A stretch of DNA of 64,000 bases from Procambarus clarkii (Eukaryota > Arthropoda > Malacostraca > Decapoda > Cambaridae): positions 25,529,123-25,593,122 of the forward strand of contig NC_091165.1 in NCBI RefSeq assembly GCF_040958095.1, in the 5' to 3' direction. Positions 22,420 through 30,600 of the stretch are shown one piece after another. Below the pieces are notes generated by a model. It worked only from the letters and a program-made list of their open reading frames with translations, searched no databases and was not told the origin of the DNA. A program made the position numbers and the translations under genes. Position 1 is the first letter of the stretch. Each line of letters starts with the position of its first letter.

Positions 22420-23665
22420 TCCGTGGTGTAGTGGTAAGACACTCGCCTGGCGTTCCGCGAGCGCTATGTCATGGGTTCGTACCAGCGACCCAAGAATGCA
22501 ACAATTATGCACATTCTTCTCTCCTGCTACACCGAGCTTGGCCACACACTGCCTACATCTTTTGGTACCAGACTACAATTTCCACAGTCAACAATGTAGT
22601 ACTCGGCGTGTACAGTCCTAATCAAGCTACAGCTTCGACACAGAGCAGACAGCAGACTACGACCGCATCGAGCCGCCACGCTCTCGCTCCCCGAGTTTAG
22701 ACACTCACAATTCTCAATCGAGCCGCCACGCTCTCCCACATAGAGCTCCACGACTCCGGCCTCACTCAGCTCTCTGCTCTGCTCCAGGCTTCGTCTCAAA
22801 CGTCTGCGACACTGCTAAATCCAGAGACACATCCGCCGACTACGCAGTTCACTTTTCGACCACAGTTACCAGCAGCACCACCACCTACGACAACGGACGA
22901 CCCTGTACGACCTCCCACCCTACAACCCCAGTTACCAGTAGCACCGCCACCTACGACGACGGACGATCCTGTGCGACCTCCCACCCTACGACCCCAGTTA
23001 GATGACATCAGCGAAGAGGAGGAAGTTAACTTTGATGGTTATGTAACGCGAGCAGGGCATACAATTCACCGACCAGCTAAGTTCCTTGATCAAGTATTTT
23101 TCCTTTCATCCCCTGGGAGGGGAAGTTCTGTAGCGAGTAGATTATCCCAATAATATACTCGCTCCAAATGCATTGTGGCGTTGCCCGGGCAACATGGTGA
23201 GGTGTTGCCCGAGCATATAAGCAGCAGAATAGCAAACATTAACAAGAGTCTACTTTCAAGTGTGGTCTAGAGCAGACACTTGCGAGATACTGTACCGACG
23301 CTCAGTGCGCTCAACTCACACCAAAGTATCACCTGTGTACTTCTGTATATTCGACCAAATATATATATAGTATCTTAGTGTCTGTGTTTATTTGTCACCA
23401 TACTTTACGTAACAATAGAACCGTTACAGTATCCTGGCCGGGGAGGATTTACTGGGCGCAATTCCTTAACTGTAGCCTCTGTTTAACGCAACAGTAAAAT
23501 GTGTACTTGGATGAAAAAACGATTCTTCGCGGCAGGGGATCGTATTCCAGGGACCATAGGATTAAGGACTTGCCCGAAACGCTACGCGTACTAGTGGCTG
23601 TACAAGAATGTAACAACTCTTGTATATATCTCAAAAAAAAAAAAAAAAAAATTAAATTTCTCAAC
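22420..23665 (+). mobile_element. tRNA-derived SINE (family A) split by a Gypsy fragment
   Basis: The left part 22420-22481 has GCAGTCTCCGTGGTGTAGTGG (A-box region) and ends inside the B-box GGGTTCGTA. The right part resumes at 23429 with GTATCCTGGCCGGGGAGGAT and continues through CGAAACGCTACGCGTACTAG to a poly-A run near 23640. GTA is present on both sides of the insert. The tail from 23560 recurs, inverted, at 59240. Confidence 0.8.
22482..23428 (+). mobile_element. Ty3/Gypsy-type LTR retrotransposon fragment, 3' end only (broken)
   Basis: The end of a pol-like frame reads GYVTRAGHTIHRPAKF, typical of a Gypsy polyprotein C-terminus. It is followed by a purine tract (GGGAGGGGAAG) and an LTR of about 300 bp at 23129-23428 that starts TGTAGCG and ends GTTACA. 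No 5' LTR or enzymatic domains are in place, so this is a remnant. It is younger than the SINE it interrupts. Confidence 0.7.
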
Positions 23666-24080
23666 TTTTTCACATAGTTTTACAATTCGCTTGTTTAAGA
23701 GAGTTTATAAGGTGAATTCTTATAACCAATTTGTTTCTAGTAGAAACTTTAAATTTGAAATGATGAGATTAATATTAAGACATGTTCCAATTTGTAATCG
23801 GCTTGTTTAGTGCCTTCTGTTTCGACACTAACAGCAGAAAGTGGGAAATATGGTTACAGAAAGCCAGAATGTAACATTATTTTCTCCTTGACTAATTGTT
23901 TGTAGGGTCATTACCAAGACTTATTAACTTAATTACAAGTTTTCAAAACTCGTCCTTTCCCCAGTGAGTGGAGTATTCTGTTAAGACTGTGACGGAGTTT
24001 TAAATGAAAAAAAGTTCCTCACATAAAAGCTGGAGTGTATAAGTAGATATTTTACACTCCACATTTCCATATCGCCTCAG
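23666..24080. other. AT-rich DNA, nothing recognised
   Basis: No repeat or exon is seen before the acceptor at 24071-24080. Confidence 0.4.
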
Positions 24081-24167
24081 TGTGGAGGACAAGAACGACC
24101 CCGGAGACATGACAGTTTACAAGATCATTAATAAGAACGTTTACTGGGAAGAGCCAGGCGGAGTGGA
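24081..24167 (+). CDS. Candidate internal or terminal exon, gene unknown
   Basis: The acceptor TTCCATATCGCCTCAG and a perfect donor GA|GTAAGT flank 87 nt encoding VEDKNDPGDMTVYKII and NKNVYWEEPGGVE. Reading through the donor gives TAA at once, so it could also be a last exon; AATAAA-like signals follow near 24320-24370. It has coding-like codon use in otherwise non-coding DNA. The product is not recognised. Confidence 0.4.
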
Positions 24168-24589
24168 GTAAGTACATGCTAATGGAGAACTCTGTCTGGT
24201 GTATGGTCGCCCTACTTCACTTACTACTTACTACCTAACACTAATTGTTATGGTAATGGCCCGAGTCTCTCTCAGTGGCCTTTCCCGCACCCCAAGCAAG
24301 GGGAGAGAGAGAGAGAAACCATAAATAATGAGGGAAAATATTATCTCTACACTTTACCCGGACTCATAAATAAGTCAAGATTGAGGCGGGTAATTTTCTA
24401 GACTCGCCGCAGTCGTTTGTTGAGAAGCACACTGGGCCCTCCATCCCCCCAGCACCTCCCCGGCCAGACCTGGCTCCTCTCTCCCCCTTGGCTTGACAGT
24501 ATATTGAGGAGTAAAGCATACTTGCTAGTTGGTGAGCCAGCTTGTTATAGGGCAGTCTTATGACAGGCAAGGTATGGATGGGTATGGGG
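24168..24589. other. Intergenic, GC-richer, nothing assigned
   Basis: It contains a short GAGA run at 24303-24315. No gene or known repeat was recognised. Confidence 0.4.
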
Positions 24590-24836
24590 TGCAGGTTATC
24601 TTGAAATGATTTTGGGGCATATGTGTCCCCGCGGCCCGATCCTCGACCAGGCCTCCACCCCCAGGAAGCAGCCCGTGACAGCTGACTAACACCCAGGTAC
24701 CTATTTTACTGCTAGGTAACAGGGGCATAGGGTGAAAGAAACTCTGCCCATTGTTTCTCGCCGGCGCCGGGAATCGAACTCGGGACCACAGGATCACGCG
24801 CCCAGCGTGCTGCCCAGTCAGCCACCGGCCCCTGTA
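24590..24836 (-). mobile_element. tRNA-derived SINE (family B)
   Basis: On the minus strand it starts GGGGCCGGTGGCTGACTGGG, with B-box GAGTTCGATTCCC, followed by CTTTCACCCTATGCCCCTG, GTAAAATAGGTACCTGGGTG and CGGGCCGCGGGGACA. Other copies are at 25612 (+) and 30920 (-), with a scrap at 62065. Confidence 0.88.
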
Positions 24837-25138
24837 ATTACCTAAGTGTAGTTACAGGATGAGAGCTACGCTCGTGGTGTCCCGTCTTCCCAGTACTCTA
24901 TGTCGTATAACGCTTTGAAACTACTGACGATTTTTGCCTCCACCACCTTCTCACTTACCTTATTCCAACCGTCTGCCACTGTTCCAACCTGTTCAATAAA
25001 CCCTTGAACTATATGTTTAACACATCTCTAACCCTGTCCATGGAGGACAGAAGAAAATGTATATATGCTGGTTAGCATTGTAAATGTGTGGCCATGTCTG
25101 TGGTAGAAAATAATAATAATAATAAAAAACTGTTCCAA

Positions 25139-25140
<2 letters not shown>
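24837..25140 (-). mobile_element. LINE-related repeat interrupted by a 139-bp retroposon
   Basis: 24837-24989 reads TTACCTAAGTGTAGTTACAG...CTACGCTCGTGGTGTCCCG, which I take as an inverted LINE 3' end. At 24990-25128 lies an insert ending in (AAT)n and poly-A. It is flanked by the identical 12-mer ACTGTTCCAACC at 24978-24989 and 25129-25140, a clear target-site duplication. Confidence 0.75.

Positions 25141-25172
<32 letters not shown>
25141..25172. repeat. (GT)16 microsatellite
   Basis: A pure GT run directly after the target-site duplication of the 24990-25128 insert. Confidence 0.95.
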
Positions 25173-25176
<4 letters not shown>

Positions 25177-25611
25177 GTAGTGTCCACACAGTGGGTGCAG
25201 GCAGCACTTGTCAGCACAGCATCTCAAGACCACCCTCCGAGGAACATGCTAATGAATTTGTCACCTTCTCATTTAAACAAGATGATTTGTTAAGATTAAT
25301 GGTTACATATAACTATTAGCATGATGCTACTAATATTAACTTTCTGCCGCGGGAAGATCACAGTTTGTTGTAATTGTTGGTAAGGCAAGAAGGCTATGAA
25401 CCCGTAGTAGAGGAAGGCCTCGGGCCGCTCCCGGGGCCAGATTAACCCCCCAATCTCAAAATATTTACATCTTGTGAGTGTAACTGCACCGCGACTGTCA
25501 AACAAGCCTTCTCTTCTAGAGGGGTAACTTGACGTCATCACTATAACATCCGGCCGCTACTTCATCACCATCTGCTACAGTGAGTTGGTGAGTTGGCGCC
25601 TTTATTATGCG

Positions 25612-25850
25612 TTGGGGAGCCGGTCGGCCGAGCGGACAGCACGCTGGACTTGTGATCCTGTGGTCCTGGGTTCGATCCCAGGCGCCGGCAGAGTTTCTTT
25701 CACCCTATCCCCCTGTTACCTAGCAGTAAAATAGGTACCTGGGTGTTAGTCAGCTGTCACGGGCTGCTTCCTGGGGGGGTGGAGGCCTGGTCGACGACCG
25801 GGCCGCGGGGACACTAAGCCCCGGAAGCACCTCAAGGTAACCTCGCACCA
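25612..25850 (+). mobile_element. tRNA-derived SINE (family B)
   Basis: GGAGCCGGTCGGCCGAGCGG, A-box region, B-box GGGTTCGATCCC, then CTTTCACCCTATCCCCCTG and CGGGCCGCGGGGACACTAAG. It lacks the GAGAAACAATGGGC block found in the sister copies. Confidence 0.9.
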
Positions 25851-26040
25851 CAAGCCAGGAACAAAAACGCTTAGGGATATGTTGGAAAGACGCACAGGTG
25901 AAAATGGTTGCACATATACAAGACCTTTCTCGCTTGGTCCTGTCGACTTGCTGCAGTCTCACAGGACCTGTTTCCTTAACCTGGATGACGGCTCCAGCGC
26001 TCTTATATAACTAGTCTCTTAACAAAGGCCGGAGAAGCTG

Positions 26041-26298
26041 GGGCCAGATTCACGAAGAAGTTACGCAAACACTTACGAACCTGTACATCTTTTCTCAATC
26101 TTTGGCGGCTTTGTTTACAATTATTAAACAGTTAATGAGCTCCGAAGCACCAGGAGGCTGTTTATAACCATAACAACAGTTGATTGGCAAGTTTTCATGC
26201 TCGTAAACTGTTTAATAAATGTAACCAAAGTCGTCAAAGATTGAGGAAAGATGTACACGTTCGTAAGTGCTTGCGTAACTACTTCGTGAATCTGAGCC
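26041..26298. mobile_element. PIF/Harbinger-like foldback MITE, copy 1
   Basis: The ends GGGCCAGATTCACGAAG and CTTCGTGAATCTGAGCC are flanked by CTG on both sides (26038-26040, 26299-26301). The two halves are imperfect inverted copies of about 100 bp. GGG...CCC ends with a 3-bp CWG duplication are the PIF/Harbinger pattern. Confidence 0.8.
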
Positions 26299-26559
26299 CT
26301 GGTCTTGAAACGTTCACACGGCCTGGATGGTGGTTTTCACAACTGTCTGAAACTTACAACTACTTTTTCACAATCATAAAAACTCTAAAATAATAACAAA
26401 TCAATGGAGGAGTGTTCTTTAAAGCTTATATTACCAAGGACGTGTTCTAATTCCCTACGAAGTCGAAGATCATATTAAACCGATGTCAGAGTTAGAATTT
26501 CAGAGGCATTTCTTTTCTTTCTGAGACGTGAGAGGATGGCATGCACCGCGGAGGACCAG

Positions 26560-26810
26560 GGGCAGATTCACAATGAAGTTACGCAAGCACTTACGAACGT
26601 GTACATCTTTCCTCAATCTTTGACGGGTTTGGTTACATTTACTAAACAGTTTACAAGCATGAAAACTTCCCAAACAACTGTTGTTTTAAACAGCCTCCTG
26701 GTACTTTGGAGCTCATTAACTGTTTAATAATTGTAAACAAAGCCGCCAAAGATTGAGAAAAGATGTACGCGTTCCTAAGTCCTTGCGTAGCTGCTTCGTG
26801 AATCTGGCCC
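26560..26810. mobile_element. PIF/Harbinger-like foldback MITE, copy 2
   Basis: GGGCAGATTCAC...GTGAATCTGGCCC with CAG at 26557-26559 and 26811-26813. Its internal half order is inverted relative to copy 1. Confidence 0.8.
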
Positions 26811-26833
26811 CAGTTCTTTTTCCGACTCGCAGC

Positions 26834-26968
26834 CCTCAATAAATCCCCGACGGAGGTACTGGAAATTCACTCCAGTACCTGGACGGAGATACTGGGAAAT
26901 CATCCTGTACCTCGACGGAGGTACTGGGAATTCATCCCAGTACCTGGACGGAGATACTGGGAAATCAT
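26834..26968. repeat. ~60-bp minisatellite of palindromic units
   Basis: About 2.3 units built on GACGGAGGTACTGGGAATTC and its inverse CCAGTACC, so each unit can fold on itself. Confidence 0.8.
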
Positions 26969-26989
26969 CTCACGGCACTTGACTCCCTC

Positions 26990-27480
26990 CATCACCCGCA
27001 CTTGACAACACTGCGTCTTAAAGCATCCAGCGGGTATGTCTACAGGTTGGTGTGGTTGTGCCAAGCACGACTCTGTAGTTTGAACACACACAAACCGACC
27101 CATAGAGAGCATGTTCTCTCAATTTGCCATTCCATAAAACTCGCAACTGTCTTATCTAATCAAAAACGTACGAACCCAAAGCAACCCACTTAACGTATCG
27201 AGGCCGATGCGCGCAAAATGTCAGTATTGCCGTGCGCGCAATAACAGGCTGGTTATTGCTGTGTGAAAATAACCGAAGTGTTAGATGAGAAGGCGAGTTA
27301 AGGTACAGGTTAAGAGAGCTCTACTATACACTAGAGACGACAGTTGGCGTTACACAAGATGAGTGACGGCGACAGATGAAGGTTTACAGGTGACAGATGA
27401 AGGTGAGAAATGGCTGTCCATTCCCTGTTTTATCAGCCCCTGTTTATTCTACTGAAATGAAAGTCACCTACAACAGAAGC
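26990..27480. other. Region downstream of the His-rich gene, no gene seen
   Basis: Unique-looking DNA. A second possible minus-strand AATAAA lies near 27442-27447. Confidence 0.4.
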
Positions 27481-27486
27481 TTTATT
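27481..27486 (-). terminator. Polyadenylation signal AATAAA for the minus-strand gene
   Basis: TTTATT on the + strand reads AATAAA on the minus strand, about 130 nt after the stop codon of the gene ending at 27617. Confidence 0.5.
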
Positions 27487-27616
27487 GCACCGAGACGTCT
27501 CAGTCAAATGTCTACATGTCCACGTTGTGACTCCTGTTAACGGTATCTTCATCGCAATTCCTGGAAAAAAATTGAGAGAATGGGAAAACAGAAGCACATG
27601 ATATCAACACAAACAC

Positions 27617-30600
27617 TCACTTCTGGGGAGCATGTCTGGCCTTTGAGATGTGATGCGACGCTTCGGACGCGGCCACACCTCCGTGATTGGCTGATGATCC
27701 CTTTACACTACCAGCGTTATGATTGGCTTGAGGTACGAAACACACGCTTTGATTGGTTGGTCCGACGATGCATCCACCGTGAGTGGCCGGCGGTGGGACC
27801 ATACACGAGCTATGATTGGTCTGATGGAGAAGCTCCACACTGGGGCCCCCATCCCCGGGGCGTGGACCATGGTCACAGGGGATCACTATAGGGTTAGTAA
27901 CATCTATGCCCCTGAGGGGCATAGTCTCAGGGTCCCCCACAACCACTTGGGGCCCCGAATAGCGCACTGACACACCGCGTCTAGTCCTGTGGTCCCTGTT
28001 CATGGCACAGAATATTACCAGTAGCACCACACACACGAGAGAGACCATGGCACCGATGTACACCAGGACCTGTGGGGTATAGGGAGGGTGTGGTGAACAG
28101 CTGAACCTGGTGATCGCGGATTGTCATGGTGATCTTTACTCCTGGACCCTGTCACCCCCAGGCCAGATTCACGAAGCAGTTACGCAAGTACTTACGAACG
28201 TGTACATCTTTTCTCAATCTTTGACGGCTTTGGTTACATTTATTAAAGAGTTAACATGCATGAAAACTTCACAATCAACCGTTGTTATTGTTATAAACAG
28301 CCTCCTGGTGCTTCCGAGCTCATTAACTGTTTAATAATTGTAAACAAAGCCGCCAAAGGTTGAGAAAAGAGAGACAGGTTCGTAAGTGCTTGATTAACTG
28401 CTTCGTGAATCTGGCCCCATTCTCCTACCTATATATACACTACATTAATCAATATCTAAATTTATCAAATATATTGTTTGGTAAATACACAAAGTTCACC
28501 TTGATTAAGTTATAAAATAAGTAAAAAAGATATGTATCTTCAGTTTATGTAAAATAACAAACTTTTCAAAGTTATAACTCCATCACCTGTGTTAAAATAA
28601 AGAAATACAACACAAGATTAACTAAAACATTAACATGTAGTTGAAAATTAAAAAAAAAATTAAGACTTGAAAATGACTAAATATTAAAAACCTAAAATAA
28701 GTTACATATAAAATAGAGGATAAAGATATATACAATAAAAACAACAACTCAACAACACACTTCAAAGAAAACGGGTTGTGTATAGCGTGAACAACTTGAG
28801 TCGAGAGCTTCGAACGCTTGACTCGGGTCTCACACTAGCGAGTGAGATAGTGAACAAATCCACGAGGACCGTGATGAGATTTTGAACCTACTTCCGAGAG
28901 GATCCCAGACGCACGCCTTAAGCGACTGAGATAGTATCCAAGATGGTTCATAACGCGACCAGCTAGAACACAGAAGAGTGAAGTCGCTATAAGTGGACGG
29001 CCGGCCGTTCCCTGGCTGAGGTTTGGTACATCAGAGGAGGCAGACCGGAGCTGTAGCTACCCCAATGTCTTCACAATTAAGGTATTTAACTTTTCGTCAG
29101 GTATATACTGTAGATATTTCTCCGCGTATCGAACAAGGGTTTTCGGTCCAGCTGACTTCTTTCTCGACAATCGGGAATCTCGGGTTCGAATCTCGGGGGT
29201 GGGCTGAAATAGTTGGGCACGTTTTCTATCACTAATGAAGTCCGTCCTCATTAACAAAGGACAAATGCTCGCTAATCCAGCCTCCGAACCACCCTGTTTA
29301 AGAATGAACAGTGGTTTACACACGACTCACAACTGAGGACGTGTGTACTTTTCTCGAGTACTGCTTCGCTGACAACCCCTACTCCAATCACCTTGGGCGA
29401 CCTCGCAGTTTCCCCAGCTCGTAAACTGTTTAATAAACACACTAAACTACCATGATGCAGAAAAGATGTAAAGGCTTCGTAGATCGATACATAAACGCTT
29501 GACGAATCCTAGCACAGAAGCGATAAAGAAGATAATTCCATCTTAAAATATAAATGACATGGTTACACGAGATGGTGTCCTTACATATTATTACATTAAC
29601 TAAGACTATAGGAAGGTCTCAGAGCAACACTGCCTCACAGAACCTTATATCAAGTTAAGAGATTTAACGCCAAAGAACACAGTAGTGCTTAACGTAAGTA
29701 AATGTTCCCCTCAGAGGAGATAATACACAAATATGACACGACTGAACATTGCAAGATTATTAGGATCTTCGGGTCTGAGATCGACCGGAGGATAAAATAT
29801 TGGAGTCCCCTAATATGAATGATGACAGTAGGCGGGGTATGGGTTACTAGGGGGGATGCTGGAGTGTGGGGGCGGGAGTGGGTGGAGTACTAACATGCCC
29901 TGAGTGTGGGGGCGGGAGTGGGTGGAGTACTAACATGCCCTGAGTGTGGGGGCGGGAGTGGGTGGAGTACCTGAAGATGGGCGACGTGCTGCCTGTGGAA
30001 GACGCCGCCCGCCACCAGGAGTGAGAAGCCGGTGACAATGCCCGCCACGAAGGCCGCCTGCGCCGCCCTGAAGCAGTAGTAGTGACATCTCTCACACCGC
30101 GACCCCTCGGCCAGGGCTCGTCCTCCCACACCCCATCCGCCCACACCTCCTGCAGAAGACACACCTGTGAGGCACACACCCGGTGGCAGTTATACTGGTC
30201 AGTTGTGGTATTAGTGATGGTTATTATTATCTACACACCCTCCTTACTCTCTCTCTCTCACTCTCACTCTCTCTCTGACTCACTCTCTCTCTCTCACTCT
30301 CACTCTCTCTCTGACTCACTCTCTCTCTCTCACTCTCACTCTCTCTCTGACTCACTCTCTCTCTCTCTCTCACTCTGACTCACCTGCCTGGGGAGGGAGC
30401 GTGGGAGGGGGGACGCCCCACCCACCACTGGTCGACGTCTGCCCGCTCGACCCGCCTCCACCTGTCGACACAGCTAATGTCAATATTAATTCGGTAATAC
30501 CTGTGATTTACCTGTGACTTATGATAGCCGAGTTTGAGTTTTCCTGCCCCCGGAAGCCAGGCCTACTGCGGAATTGTCATCCACCTCCGCTGTGACACTA

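Noticed and set aside
22420-22490. Possible tRNA gene
   Set aside because: A-box and B-box are present, but the body continues as a SINE with sister copies and the tRNA arms do not pair well.
25612-25690. Possible tRNA gene with GGGTTCGATCCC
   Set aside because: It is the head of a SINE with two more copies in the window.
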